Source: Acidobacteriota bacterium (GTDB taxonomy: Bacteria; Acidobacteriota; Thermoanaerobaculia; Gp7-AA8). From it: DNA of 64,000 nt. The DNA is taken from the NCBI GenBank assembly GCA_003223645.1, contig QHVT01000005.1:248001-312000 (forward strand), read 5' to 3'. The first letter of the stretch is position 1. Every line of letters begins with the position of its first letter. The notes below the pieces were generated by a model. It ran no database searches. It saw only the letters and a program-made list of their open reading frames with translations, and was not told the origin of the DNA. A program made the translations under genes and the position numbers. This document shows, piece after piece, positions 1 to 8,371 of this stretch.

Positions 1-212
1 AACGTGAGCATGCCGGCCGCGGTGTTGACCGAATTCGGCCGGAAATACGTGGCAAGGAACGCCGCGCTGAGCGTCATGCCCGTCATCGACACGAAGAACA
101 CTGTCCCGGCCGCATTGTGGAGTCCGGAGCCTTTGCGGAAGAACATCGCCAGGTATCCGGAGATCAGTCCGAGGACGGCGCCGCAGATGTGAGTCATCAA
201 CAGGATGGTCAT
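1..212 (-). CDS. Partial small membrane protein, DUF2306-like
   Basis: Only the first 70 codons are in the window; the gene continues past the left edge. The ATG overlaps the stop of the upstream gene (ATGA), so the two are probably translationally coupled. The visible part has two hydrophobic segments (residues 1-24 and about 38-55) around a polar turn with RKGSGLHNAAG, an arrangement resembling DUF2306/YozB-type membrane proteins (H...G in the first helix, LH..AG before the second). It is the last visible gene of the ABC-transporter operon. The family call is from pattern only; no function is assigned. Confidence 0.6.
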   Translation of the reverse strand, partial: MTILLMTHICGAVLGLISGYLAMFFRKGSGLHNAAGTVFFVSMTGMTLSAAFLATYFRPNSVNTAAGMLT

Positions 213-652
213 GGCCGTGATCTCCGAAGAATGAGGTAACCGGCAAGCACACAATGGATGGCGAACAGTGCGAGCGCGAGCCGCGAAATGTCCGTACGCA
301 GCGAAAGGATGGAAAGCGCCAGCGAGCGCAGCGGCTCCGTGAAAAGGCTCAGGTAGTGGGCGCCTTTGAGCACGATCACCACGGCGAGTTGGAAGACTCC
401 GCCGATCGCGCCAATGGCGAATGCGAGGAGGCTGAACGACATCGCAGTCAGCGCGAGTTTTCGCACCGAAGCTGCGAACAGGTCGTAAACGAGGACTGTA
501 GACGCGGCGTAACAGGCAATTGCCAGGAAATCGGCGGCGAGGAAATACGCCGCGAAAGCCGCCGCCATGGCCAACAGGAGCCACAAAATGCGCGGCGGCC
601 CGAAACGCGGCGACGACTGTGCAACCGGTTGTACGGCGAAGGCGGCGGTCAT
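209..652 (-). CDS. DUF4386-like integral membrane protein
   Basis: A 147-residue hydrophobic protein with four predicted membrane segments (about 24-45, 48-66, 70-98, 122-141). The stretch AHYLSLFTE...ALALFAIHCVLAGYLI matches the C-terminal half of DUF4386 proteins, which are usually about 220-240 residues, so this copy is short and ends just after the conserved GYLI. It lies 13 nt after the ABC permease and overlaps the next gene by ATGA, so it belongs to the same transcription unit. Function is unknown; a role in envelope stress together with the exporter is inference. Confidence 0.6.
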   Translation of the reverse strand: MTAAFAVQPVAQSSPRFGPPRILWLLLAMAAAFAAYFLAADFLAIACYAASTVLVYDLFAASVRKLALTAMSFSLLAFAIGAIGGVFQLAVVIVLKGAHYLSLFTEPLRSLALSILSLRTDISRLALALFAIHCVLAGYLILRRSRP

Positions 653-665
653 GATGAGGTCTCCG

Positions 666-1526
666 TTAGATCGGCTCGCGATTGCGGCGCAGCCGTATTG
701 CCGCGATCAGAAATCCCGCGGCGAAAATCAGTCCGATCCATAGGCCGGGTGTCGTCAGGAACGTGCCCGGTGTGAGTTGTGACAACGAGTCGATGTGCCC
801 GTCCTTACCGGCCACGAATGCCCGCTTCAGGTGCCCCATGAAGCGGTAACCCAGCATGTTTGCGAACAGCTGCGTATTGAAGGCGAGTTTCTCGAGGATG
901 CAGACGGCGAGAAGTGGCAGCACCGCCCACAAGAATGTCGCGCGTTTGGCCCACGCGGAGACCGCCAGAAGCCAGCCGTACATCGGCGCATGCCACAACG
1001 CGAGGGCGATGAGGCCATAGAACAGAATCACGGAATTCGAGAGAAGGTGAACGCGCGACCAGGTCGTGGCACCGAGTCCGCTCGGCGCCAGAACGGCGGT
1101 ACTCATCAGCACCATCACGAATTGCGTGACGATCACCACAATGAACGTAATCGCCGGCAGAATGACGAGCGGAATGCTCGCCTTCGCGATCACGGCCGTA
1201 TGATCGGAAACGGGCAGCGATTTCCAGAAGAGAATGCTGCGGTCGCGCCGCTCGCCGTACAGCGTATCGAGGCAATAGAAGATCCCGATGATGATGCCGG
1301 TCATCAGCAACACCATCGCGGCGACGTCGTACGGCACCTGAATCGCGGCGCGCTGGTGCGCGGGGTCGAGGAGCAGCACGGCGCGCCGGCGCTGCGGCAT
1401 GCCGATCGTGCTGATGGCGAAGCCGAACAGGACGACTGCCGCGACGGCCACCGGCGCGATGTAGATCGAGCGGTTTTCCCACAATTCACGCCGGACGGAC
1501 CAGTACAGAGGACGGGTCTCGTTCAT
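666..1526 (-). CDS. ABC-2 type transporter permease
   Basis: A 286-residue polytopic membrane protein. The N-terminus (VRRELWENRSIYIAP) followed by six hydrophobic segments is typical of ABC-2 permeases paired with YtrB/BcrA-type ATPases, and the YGERRDRSILFWKSLPVSD loop after the second helix is a hallmark of this group. Its ATG overlaps the stop of the ATPase gene (ATGA). With that ATPase and the GntR-family regulator upstream it probably forms an exporter or envelope-stress module; the substrate cannot be told from sequence. Confidence 0.85.
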   Translation of the reverse strand: MNETRPLYWSVRRELWENRSIYIAPVAVAAVVLFGFAISTIGMPQRRRAVLLLDPAHQRAAIQVPYDVAAMVLLMTGIIIGIFYCLDTLYGERRDRSILFWKSLPVSDHTAVIAKASIPLVILPAITFIVVIVTQFVMVLMSTAVLAPSGLGATTWSRVHLLSNSVILFYGLIALALWHAPMYGWLLAVSAWAKRATFLWAVLPLLAVCILEKLAFNTQLFANMLGYRFMGHLKRAFVAGKDGHIDSLSQLTPGTFLTTPGLWIGLIFAAGFLIAAIRLRRNREPI

Positions 1527-2392
1527 GCCGCCACCCCCTGCGCCGTCTCATTGCCGATCACCGCGACGAACAGATCGGCAATGCTCGGCGTGCGCACGTC
1601 GCCCAATGCCGCGAGTTGCTGCCGCTCGATGCCGTCGAACAGCAGGATGCTGCGTCCGAATACCTGCCGCTCGTAAATCGGCCGTAACGCGCGCGCGGCG
1701 GCGACGTTGTCGGGGTTCACCATCACCTCGACATACCGCTCCTCGAATGTCTCCATGCTGCAATCCAGCACGAAGCGTCCGCGATGGATGAACTTGAAAT
1801 CGGTCAGGACGTCCTGGATCTCTTCGACCTGATGCGTCGTGATGATGATGGTGCGGCTGTGGTCGAAGTAATCATTGAGGAGCGAGTCGTAGAACTGTTT
1901 GCGATAGAGGATGTCGAGGCCGATCGTCGGCTCGTCGAGGACGAGCAATTTCACGTCGATGGCCATCACCAGCGCGAGGTGAAGCTGCGTGACCATCCCC
2001 TTCGACAATTCGCGCACCCGGCTGGTCCACTTGATATTCGTCTTCGCGAGAAATGCCTCGGCTTTGGCACGGTCGAATTTCGGATGCACGCCTTCGACGA
2101 ATTCGAGCAATTGCGCGACGCGAATCCATCGCGGCAGTACGGCGACGTCCGCGATGAACGCGACGTCGCGCACGAGCAGGTCGCGCTCGCTCCACGGATC
2201 GCGGCCCAGCACGCGCAATTGGCCTTCATACGGCGTCAGGCCGAGGATGGCATTGAGCGCGGTCGTCTTGCCGGCGCCGTTGGGACCGATCAGCCCGAGA
2301 ATGCGGCCTTCTTCGACGGTGAGATCGATGCCGTCCAGCGCGATCGTCGAGCCGAACGCCTTGCGCAGACCGCGTGCTTCTATGCAGGCCAT
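1523..2392 (-). CDS. ABC transporter ATP-binding protein
   Basis: A 289-residue ATPase: Walker A GPNGAGKTT (about residue 38), signature LSKGM, Walker B LLVLDEPT and switch histidine in TTHQ are all present, followed by the C-terminal extension of about 80 residues common in BcrA/YtrB-type exporters. I start it at MACIEARGL (2392), 1 nt after the stop of the regulator, rather than at an upstream in-frame codon inside that gene. It energises the adjacent permease, the two forming one exporter unit regulated by the upstream YtrA-like protein. Confidence 0.92.
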   Translation of the reverse strand: MACIEARGLRKAFGSTIALDGIDLTVEEGRILGLIGPNGAGKTTALNAILGLTPYEGQLRVLGRDPWSERDLLVRDVAFIADVAVLPRWIRVAQLLEFVEGVHPKFDRAKAEAFLAKTNIKWTSRVRELSKGMVTQLHLALVMAIDVKLLVLDEPTIGLDILYRKQFYDSLLNDYFDHSRTIIITTHQVEEIQDVLTDFKFIHRGRFVLDCSMETFEERYVEVMVNPDNVAAARALRPIYERQVFGRSILLFDGIERQQLAALGDVRTPSIADLFVAVIGNETAQGVAA

Positions 2393-2393
2393 G

Positions 2394-2774
2394 TCAGCGT
2401 TTCTCCTCTCCGCCATCCGGCGCTTCGGCGGCTTTCAACAGCTCGTCCGGTGTCAGGCCGAGCCGGCGAATCGTGGCGTGCACGCGCGGCCAGTGCTCGG
2501 CCAGAAACTTCTCGCGCTCGGCCTGCAGCAAGAGGTCGCGCGCACCGGCGTTGATGAACATGCCGCGGCCGCGGCGCGTCTCGACGAGCTCCTCGTCGGC
2601 GAGCCCCTGGTAGGCCTTGAGGACCGTGATGGGGTTCAGCCGGTACTCGGCTGCGACGTTCCGCACCGAGGGCAGCGGGTCGCCTTCGTTGAGGACGCCG
2701 TCCAGGATCAGCGCCACGACGCGGTCGCGAAGCTGTCGGTAGATCGGCTGGCTGTCGTTCCATTCGCGGTCCAT
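2394..2774 (-). CDS. GntR-family regulator, YtrA subfamily
   Basis: A 126-residue protein with an N-terminal winged helix (PIYRQLRDRVVALIL, then LPSVRNVAAEYRLNPITVLKAYQGL) and only a short C-terminal extension, the size and layout of the YtrA subfamily, which lacks a large ligand domain and usually represses its own ABC-transporter operon. It is the first gene of the operon running to the left window edge. A 22-bp imperfect palindrome about 25 nt upstream of its start is the likely operator, implying autorepression. The inducer is unknown. Confidence 0.9.
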   Translation of the reverse strand: MDREWNDSQPIYRQLRDRVVALILDGVLNEGDPLPSVRNVAAEYRLNPITVLKAYQGLADEELVETRRGRGMFINAGARDLLLQAEREKFLAEHWPRVHATIRRLGLTPDELLKAAEAPDGGEEKR

Positions 2775-2797
2775 CTCTTGGTTGATACGTCGCTCTG

Positions 2798-2819
2798 GTG
2801 ATATAGTTAACTACAACAC
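2798..2819. promoter_or_regulatory. Palindromic operator of the YtrA-like regulator
   Basis: The two arms of this 22-bp site match at 18 of 22 positions around a perfect TAGTTAACTA core with outer GTG/CAC. On the minus strand a TTGACG element (2829-2834) lies just upstream, so the palindrome overlaps the expected -10 region. YtrA-type regulators are known to bind GTG...CAC inverted repeats, so autorepression is likely; this is inference from sequence. Confidence 0.6.
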
Positions 2820-2880
2820 CTAAGCAGACGTCAAGAGAAATTCACGAATGGACACACGCCGGATGACATCGACCCCTCTC

Positions 2881-3020
2881 GGCGGTGTCAATTTGACATC
2901 GGCAGTGTCAATTTGAAAGCGGCGGTGTCAATTTGAAAGCGGCGATGTCAATTTGAAAGCGGCGATGTCAATTTGAAAGCCGCGGTGTCAATTTGAAAGC
3001 GGCGGTGTCAATTTGACATC
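2881..3020. repeat. 20-bp tandem repeat array (7 units)
   Basis: Seven consecutive 20-bp units of the form GGCGGTGTCAATTTGAAAGC, each with 0-3 changes. It lies between the stop of the amidohydrolase and the promoter of the YtrA-like gene, both on the minus strand. No spacers occur between units, so it is not a CRISPR array. It shares the core TCAATTTGA with the following 41-bp array. No coding potential was recognised in it. Confidence 0.9.
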
Positions 3021-3240
3021 GGCGAATTCATCGATCCTTTCCGCGAAGTCAATTTGACTTCGGCGAATTGATCGATCCTTTCCGCGAAGTCAATTTGACA
3101 TCGGCGAATGCATCGATCCTTTCCGCGAAGTCAATTTGAGTTCGGCGAATGCATCGATCCTTTCGGCGAAGTCAATTTGAGTTCAGCGAATGCATCGATC
3201 CATTCCGCGAAGTCAATTTGAGTTCGGCGAAGTCATCGTT
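3008..3240. repeat. 41-bp tandem repeat array (about 5.5 units)
   Basis: The motif TCAATTTGA recurs at 3008, 3049, 3090, 3131, 3172 and 3213, exactly 41 bp apart. Each unit is a 20-bp-type unit followed by about 21 bp containing ATCGATCCTTTCCGCGAAG. The array therefore appears to have grown from the neighbouring 20-bp array by capture of an extra segment followed by amplification. It fills the gap up to the 3' end of the amidohydrolase. Confidence 0.9.
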
Positions 3241-3285
3241 GGATCGGCGATGCCGTCGAACCATCCGCGCTCAAACAGTCAGGTT

Positions 3286-4605
3286 TTACGGACACTCGGC
3301 CAGTCCCGCCATCGGCAATGCGAACATGCGGAACGCGGCGATGAGGTTTTTCTTCGTGTCGGCGAAGGAGATTCCCTTGCCGTCGTCGCTGTCGCTCATG
3401 TCGACGGCTTTGGCTGCACCGCAGACGGAGATCGGCTCGACGCGGGCGTTCGGGTTGATCGCCTTCATCATCGTCTCGTCGCCGTAGAGCGGGCGTCCCG
3501 CCACGGCGACCGCGAGGACGTCGTCGTGCGCGGCGTAGATGAGCGCCTGATACGGATCGCGCGCCGAGGCGCGGACGATGACGTAGTCGGCGGCGAGTCC
3601 TTTCGCGAGCCGGCCGGTTTTGCTGTCGAGACGCGCGAGCTTCGCGGGATTCGTCGTCGCCATCTGCACGAGCTCTTTGTTCGTGAACACGGGAGGAAAC
3701 TGCTGATCGTTCCAGATGGCGGCGTAGCGCATTTCCTCGAGCATGCCGTTGCTGCCGGACGGCGACCAGTCGGGCGCGATCGCGAGCGTCACGTATTTCT
3801 TGGCGGACGCGACGTCGGCGGTCGCGCCGTACAGCTCGATGTTGCTGCGCGGCGACCAGACGAAGCCGACGCCGTTCTTGCCGAGCTCCGCGAAGTCTTT
3901 GTCCTTGAGCGGAACGCCGTGAATGATGATGAAGCCTTTGGTGAGGAAGCCGTGCGCGCGTGCCATGCGCAGCTCGCGCGCGGCGCTGGCGTCGACGCCT
4001 TCGCAAAGATGCGCGATGACGGGCTTGTCGGCGGCCAGCGCGTCGCGCACGCTCTTCTCGTCGCTCTCTTTCAGCTCGAGCGGAAAAACGCGGTATTGCA
4101 GCGGCTCTTTGGCCGCTTCGGTGCCGAAGAAGCCGGAGTAGTAATCGAGATTGCGCGCGAGTCCTTTCGTGCAAACGAGCGGAAGGCTGCCGACCGTGCT
4201 CGTCGCGCCCCACACCAGCGCCTTCACCTCGGCGAAGCGCTCGAGATCGCATCCGGCGTCGCGCAGCTTCGCCTGATAGCCGCTCAGTCGGGCGGCGTAG
4301 CTGTCCGTCGCCTGCCACTCGTAGCGGTTCCTGGTGAGCGTGCCGGCGGACCAGCGCGGAAACGCGTTCCACGTCAGGTGATTGTGGAGATCGATGAGGC
4401 CCGGATAGATGAAGCCGTGCGTCTCGACGATGTTGACATTGTCCGGCACGGTCACGTTCGCGCCCGCGTCTTCGATGACGCCGTCTTTCACGAGCACGAC
4501 ACCGTTCTCGATCACCTCGTCGGGCGTGATGAGCGTGCCGCGCAGCGCGTACGTCTGTCCCAGGGCAGCCGGGGCAAGGAAAAGAATGGCGAGCAAGGAT
4601 CGCAT
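3286..4605 (-). CDS. Secreted amidohydrolase-family protein
   Basis: A 439-residue protein starting at MRSLLAILFLAP with a clear signal peptide cleaved after ALG. AGGAG lies 6 nt upstream of this ATG, which is why I prefer it to the ATG 21 nt earlier. It has the amidohydrolase layout: N-terminal beta-sandwich (LITPDEVIENGVVLVKDGVI), GLIDLHNHL with the HxH metal pair, VIAHLCEGVD, FIIIHG, a late Asp in IAPDWSPSGS, and a C-terminal return to the sandwich (GLAADYVIV). It probably acts outside the cytoplasm on a cyclic amide or similar substrate that cannot be named. It is monocistronic. Confidence 0.85.
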   Translation of the reverse strand: MRSLLAILFLAPAALGQTYALRGTLITPDEVIENGVVLVKDGVIEDAGANVTVPDNVNIVETHGFIYPGLIDLHNHLTWNAFPRWSAGTLTRNRYEWQATDSYAARLSGYQAKLRDAGCDLERFAEVKALVWGATSTVGSLPLVCTKGLARNLDYYSGFFGTEAAKEPLQYRVFPLELKESDEKSVRDALAADKPVIAHLCEGVDASAARELRMARAHGFLTKGFIIIHGVPLKDKDFAELGKNGVGFVWSPRSNIELYGATADVASAKKYVTLAIAPDWSPSGSNGMLEEMRYAAIWNDQQFPPVFTNKELVQMATTNPAKLARLDSKTGRLAKGLAADYVIVRASARDPYQALIYAAHDDVLAVAVAGRPLYGDETMMKAINPNARVEPISVCGAAKAVDMSDSDDGKGISFADTKKNLIAAFRMFALPMAGLAECP

Positions 4606-4648
4606 GCGAGCTCCTCTCAGAAACATCGGCCATTGTCGCCGATCCGCA

Positions 4649-4800
4649 GTGGAGCGGCGGCCGCTTCGGCCGCCGTTTTTCGCGAGAGCCCGGCGCCCGA
4701 AGCGGGCGCCGCTCCACCGAGAGACGGTGAGGAAATCCCCGTCATCCTGAGTCGGCGAAGCGCGACGAAGGATCTCAAAATACGAAGAGCCTGCAAATTT
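4649..4800. repeat. Intergenic palindromic repeats upstream of the amidohydrolase
   Basis: Two elements fill the divergent gap. At 4649-4717, arms GTGGAGCGGCG and CGCCGCTCCAC enclose two inner GC-rich palindromes. At 4736-4800 is a copy of the CATCCTGAG...AAGGATCTC element that recurs at about 16744, 16918, 29826 and 35783. No gene is visible here; promoters for the flanking divergent genes must lie within or beside these repeats. Confidence 0.7.
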
Positions 4801-4863
4801 TTTGGGGATCCGTGTCGATCCGGCGTCTCCCCGTTCGACGTGTCAGTGGAAGGAGAAAAAACG

Positions 4864-5271
4864 ATGAACACGAAGCTCACTCTTCAGCGCATCGGGGCCG
4901 TTTTGGCGGGCCTCCTGGCGATCTTCGTCCTCACGACCGCCGTCGACATCGTTCTGCACGCCACGGGCGTCTATCCGCCGTGGAGCGAGCCAATCGGCGA
5001 CGGTCTCTCCGCGCTCGCCACCGCGTACCGCATTGTCATCTCGGTCGCCGGGTGCTATATCGCCGCGCGGCTCGCGCCGGACAATCCAATGCGACACGCG
5101 CTCGTCCTCGGCGGGATCGGCGTCGCGCTCAGTCTTGCCGGAGCGATCGCCACCTGGAACGCGAGACTCGGACCTCAGTGGTATCCGCTTGCGCTCGTCG
5201 CCGTCGCGCTTCCCTGCGCGTGGGCCGGCGGGCTGCTCAACGTCATCGAACAACACGTCAACGCTTTCTGA
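4864..5271 (+). CDS. Small integral membrane protein of unknown function
   Basis: A 135-residue protein with four predicted membrane segments (about 10-32, 50-70, 80-100, 110-128). GGAAGGAG precedes the ATG by 9 nt, so the start is well supported. Motifs such as YIAARLAPDNPMRHALVLGGIG resemble unannotated four-helix proteins often found beside DGPF-domain and ECF sigma genes. It precedes the YCII protein by 29 nt in the same orientation, so the two are probably co-transcribed. No function is assigned. Confidence 0.75.
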   Translation: MNTKLTLQRIGAVLAGLLAIFVLTTAVDIVLHATGVYPPWSEPIGDGLSALATAYRIVISVAGCYIAARLAPDNPMRHALVLGGIGVALSLAGAIATWNARLGPQWYPLALVAVALPCAWAGGLLNVIEQHVNAF

Positions 5272-5300
5272 AGCACGAGAAAAGAAAAGGAGAAACGAAA

Positions 5301-5723
5301 ATGCGAGTCATGGTTCTGGTCAAAGCCGATGAGAATTCCGAGAAGGGCGTCATGCCGAGCGAGCAGCTTCTTCGCGACATGGGCAACTTCAACGAGCAGC
5401 TCGTGAAGGCGGGCATCATGCTGGCCGGCGAGGGTCTGCGCCCGTCGTCGAACGGCAAGCGCGTCCGGTTCGAAGGAACGAAGCGCACCGTCATCGACGG
5501 GCCGTTCGCCGAGACGAAAGAGCTCGTCGCCGGCTTCTGGCTGTGGCAGGTGAAGTCGATGGACGAGGCAATCGAGTGGCTGAAGAAGGCGCCGTTCGGC
5601 GGCGGAACGGAGATCGAAGTCCGTCCGGTGTTCGAGGCGGAAGACTTCGGCGCGGAATTCACGCCGGAGATGCGCGAGCAGGAAGAGCGGCTGCGCAAGG
5701 AGATCGAGTCGCGCAATCAGTAA
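5301..5723 (+). CDS. YCII/DGPF-domain protein
   Basis: A 140-residue protein with the diagnostic DGPFAETKE motif followed by GFWLWQVKSMDEAIEW, typical of the YCII-related DGPF family (ferredoxin-like fold). The start ATG follows a GGAG site. DGPF genes are strongly associated with ECF42-type sigma factors, and exactly such a gene follows 62 nt downstream in the same direction. The molecular function of DGPF proteins is not established; a role as sigma-factor partner or target is inferred from this conserved neighbourhood. Confidence 0.9.
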   Translation: MRVMVLVKADENSEKGVMPSEQLLRDMGNFNEQLVKAGIMLAGEGLRPSSNGKRVRFEGTKRTVIDGPFAETKELVAGFWLWQVKSMDEAIEWLKKAPFGGGTEIEVRPVFEAEDFGAEFTPEMREQEERLRKEIESRNQ

Positions 5724-5775
5724 CGCGCACTTGCCACCGGACGCCCTCTTGCCACTGATCGAAGGATGATGTGTG

Positions 5776-5800
5776 ATCGGCAGCCGTGACGGCTGCCGAT
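5776..5800 (+). promoter_or_regulatory. Perfect 11-bp hairpin containing the sigma factor start codon
   Basis: Arms ATCGGCAGCCG and CGGCTGCCGAT are perfectly complementary around a TGA loop. The G that begins the GTG start codon (5786) is the last base of the 5' arm and the next bases form the loop. In mRNA this would bury the initiation region. In-frame TGA at 5774 leaves no start further upstream, so the hairpin is likely to affect sigma factor translation. Confidence 0.6.
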
Positions 5801-7045
5801 TCCATTCATCGGACGATCGACGCGGTGTGGCGGATGGAGTCGCCGAAGCTGATCGGCGGACTCACACGCATCGTGCGCGACGTCGGCGTGGCCGAGGATC
5901 TCGCGCAGGACGCGCTCGTCGCCGCGCTGCAGCAGTGGCCGGATGCAGGAGTTCCCGACAATCCCGGAGCGTGGCTCATGGCGACGGCGAAACATCGAGC
6001 GATCGACTTGCTGCGGCGGCACGCGCTGTTCGAGCGGAAGCACGAAGAGCTCGGACGCGATCTCGAAAAGCAGCTCGGGGAAAGTGATCTCGTCGACGCG
6101 CTCGACAACGCGATCGAAGACGATCTGCTGCGACTCATGTTCATTGCGTGTCATCCGATTCTCTCGACCGAGGCGCGCGCGGCGCTGACGCTGCGCCTGT
6201 TGGGCGGACTGACGACCAACGAGATCGCGCGCGCGTTTCTCACGGCCGAGGCGACGATCCAGCAGCGCATCGTGCGCGCGAAACGAACGCTGGCCGACGC
6301 GCGCGTGCCGTTCGAGGTGCCGCGCGGCAACGAGCTCGCGGCGCGACTCGCGTCCGTGCTCGAAGTCATCTATCTCATCTTCAATGAAGGCTATTCGGCG
6401 ACGGCGGGCGAAGACTGGGTGCGTCCCGCGCTTTGTGAAGACGCGATGCGCCTCGGCCGCATTCTCGCGGAGCTGATGCCGCGGGAAGCGGAAGTGCACG
6501 GCCTCGTCGCGCTGATGGAGATTCACGCGTCGCGCTTCGCGGCGCGCACCGGACCGCGCGGCGAAGCGATCTCGCTCGTCGATCAGAATCGCGCGCGCTG
6601 GGATTGGGTCCTCGCGCGCCGCGGACTCGCTGCGCTCTCGCGCGCCGAAGCGCTGCGCGAGACGGCGGGCAAGTACGTGTTGCAGGCGTCGATCACCGCG
6701 TGTCATGCGCGCGCGCATCGCGTCGAAGAAACGGACTGGCAGCGCATCGCCGACTTGTACGAGCAGCTCGGCGAGCTCACGCCGTCACCGATCATCGACT
6801 TGAATCGCGCGGTCGCGATCGGAATGGCGCAGGGACCGGCAGCAGGACTCGCGATCGCCGACGCGCTCGCGCCGGAGCTCGAGAACTATCACCTGCTGCC
6901 GGCGGTGCGCGGCGACTTGCTGATGAAGCTCGGGCGGCTGGACGAAGCGCGCGCGGAGTTTCAACGCGCAGCGGACCTCACGCGCAACGCGCGTGAGCGG
7001 GAGTTTCTGTTGGACCGGGCGGCGACGTGCGGGCGTCCATCCTGA
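5786..7045 (+). CDS. ECF RNA polymerase sigma factor, ECF42 type with C-terminal TPR-like domain
   Basis: A 419-residue sigma factor starting at GTG. Region 2 (AVWRMESPKLIGGLTRIVRDVG, AEDLAQDALVAAL) and region 4 (ARAALTLRLLGGLTTNEIARAF, EATIQQRIVRAK) are followed by a C-terminal extension of about 230 residues (YLIFNEGYSA...GDLLMKLGRLDEARAEFQRAA) containing TPR-like helices, as in the ECF42 group, which uses this extension in place of a classical anti-sigma factor. It is preceded by its usual DGPF partner. The start codon lies in a perfect hairpin, suggesting translational control. Confidence 0.92.
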   Translation: MTAADSIHRTIDAVWRMESPKLIGGLTRIVRDVGVAEDLAQDALVAALQQWPDAGVPDNPGAWLMATAKHRAIDLLRRHALFERKHEELGRDLEKQLGESDLVDALDNAIEDDLLRLMFIACHPILSTEARAALTLRLLGGLTTNEIARAFLTAEATIQQRIVRAKRTLADARVPFEVPRGNELAARLASVLEVIYLIFNEGYSATAGEDWVRPALCEDAMRLGRILAELMPREAEVHGLVALMEIHASRFAARTGPRGEAISLVDQNRARWDWVLARRGLAALSRAEALRETAGKYVLQASITACHARAHRVEETDWQRIADLYEQLGELTPSPIIDLNRAVAIGMAQGPAAGLAIADALAPELENYHLLPAVRGDLLMKLGRLDEARAEFQRAADLTRNAREREFLLDRAATCGRPS

Positions 7046-7146
7046 CGGGTTAGGTTTCGCTCGATTTCGGGATTGACCCCGATGTGCGCGCGTCGGCAAG
7101 GTGAAAGCCGGCAACTGCAACTGATTTCCGTTTCCTGATTGCAACG

Positions 7147-7175
7147 AAAAGGCGTCCGCAAGGACGCCTTTTTTG
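7147..7175 (+). terminator. Rho-independent terminator after the ECF42 gene
   Basis: Stem GGCGTCC/GGACGCC with a GCAA tetraloop, flanked by AAAA and followed by a run of six T. It ends the DGPF-sigma transcription unit about 100 nt after its stop codon; the A-tract on the 5' side could extend the stem. Confidence 0.9.
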
Positions 7176-7209
7176 TTGTCTCGTGCGATCCTTGCATCAG
7201 GTCGACGTC

Positions 7210-8367
7210 ATGACTCGGTTCCTCGCCGTTCTCTCATTGCTGTTCGTCACGTCTGCATTTGCTCAGGAAATCGCGCTCGAGCAGGTCGCGAGCGGCTTGT
7301 CGCTGCCGGTGGCGATCACGCACGCCGGCGACACGCGTCTCTTCCTCACGCAGCAGCGCGGCACGGTCGTGATCTGGGACGGCACGCGCATCCTGCCGGC
7401 GCCGTTTCTCGACGTCACGAACCTCGTCCTCTGCTGCGACGAGCGCGGACTGCTCAGCGTCGCCTTCCATCCGAAGTACAAGGAGAACGGCTTCTTCTAC
7501 GTCGACTACACCGAGACGGCAGGACCGGGAACCACCGTGATCGCGCGCTATCGCGTGTCGCCGATCGATCCGAATCGTGCCGACCCCGCGTCCGCGAAGG
7601 TCCTGCTGCGGATCGCGCAGCCCTTCGCGAACCATAACGGCGGCCAGTTGCAATTCGGACCGGACGGCTATCTGTACATTGGCATGGGCGACGGCGGATC
7701 GGCGGGCGATCCAGGAAATCGCGCGCAGAATCTTGCCGAGCGGTTAGGCAAAATATTGCGCATCGACGTCGACTCCGGCGATCCGTACGGGATCCCGCCG
7801 TCGAATCCGTTCGTGACCACGTCCGGTGCGCGGCCGGAGATCTGGGCGTACGGCCTGCGCAATCCGTGGCGATTCGCATTCGACCGCGCGACGAGCGACT
7901 TGTGGATCGCCGACGTGGGACAGGGCTCGTTCGAAGAGATCGACTTTCAGCCGTCAACGAGCATCGGCGGCGAGAACTACGGATGGCGAAGGTTGGAGGC
8001 AGGCCATTGCTTCAACCCGTCCAGCAACTGCGAAAACTTCACGAACGTGAAGCCGGTGATCGAGTACAGCCACACCGCCGGCGCGTGCTCCGTCACCGGC
8101 GGCTACGTCTACCGCGGCTCGCGCTACCAGCGGCTCGCCGGCACGTACCTCTACGGCGACTACTGCAACGGCATGATCTGGGGCGCCACGCATCCGAGCA
8201 ACAGCTTCTCGAACACGCATCTCCTGATCGACACCACGCTCGCCATCAGCACCTTCGGCGAAGACCTGAACGGAGAGTTGTACGTCGCCGACTACAACAG
8301 CGGGCGGCTGTACCACATCGCGAGCACACTCCCGCCGGTCGCGAAGCGGAGGGCGGCGAGGCACTGA
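7210..8367 (+). CDS. Secreted PQQ-dependent sugar dehydrogenase (GSDH family)
   Basis: A 385-residue protein with signal peptide MTRFLAVLSLLFVTSAFAQ. It has the soluble glucose dehydrogenase/YliI propeller signatures: HNGGQLQFGPDGYLYIGMGDGG about one third in, NPWRFAFDR with LWIADVGQ, then GGENYGWRRLE, and a C-terminal DLNGELYVADYNSGRLYHI blade. Such enzymes oxidise aldose sugars extracellularly using PQQ. No PQQ synthesis genes are visible here. It is monocistronic after a terminator; the start ATG at 7210 gives the complete signal peptide. Confidence 0.9.
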   Translation: MTRFLAVLSLLFVTSAFAQEIALEQVASGLSLPVAITHAGDTRLFLTQQRGTVVIWDGTRILPAPFLDVTNLVLCCDERGLLSVAFHPKYKENGFFYVDYTETAGPGTTVIARYRVSPIDPNRADPASAKVLLRIAQPFANHNGGQLQFGPDGYLYIGMGDGGSAGDPGNRAQNLAERLGKILRIDVDSGDPYGIPPSNPFVTTSGARPEIWAYGLRNPWRFAFDRATSDLWIADVGQGSFEEIDFQPSTSIGGENYGWRRLEAGHCFNPSSNCENFTNVKPVIEYSHTAGACSVTGGYVYRGSRYQRLAGTYLYGDYCNGMIWGATHPSNSFSNTHLLIDTTLAISTFGEDLNGELYVADYNSGRLYHIASTLPPVAKRRAARH

Positions 8368-8371
8368 CGAG

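Noticed and set aside
2881-3240. Possible CRISPR array
   Set aside because: Units are contiguous without unique spacers, and no cas genes are in the window.
3190-4863. Long plus-strand reading through the amidohydrolase region
   Set aside because: It is the antisense of a gene with signal peptide and metal motifs; only its last part (4864-5271), with its own ribosome-binding site, is a real gene.
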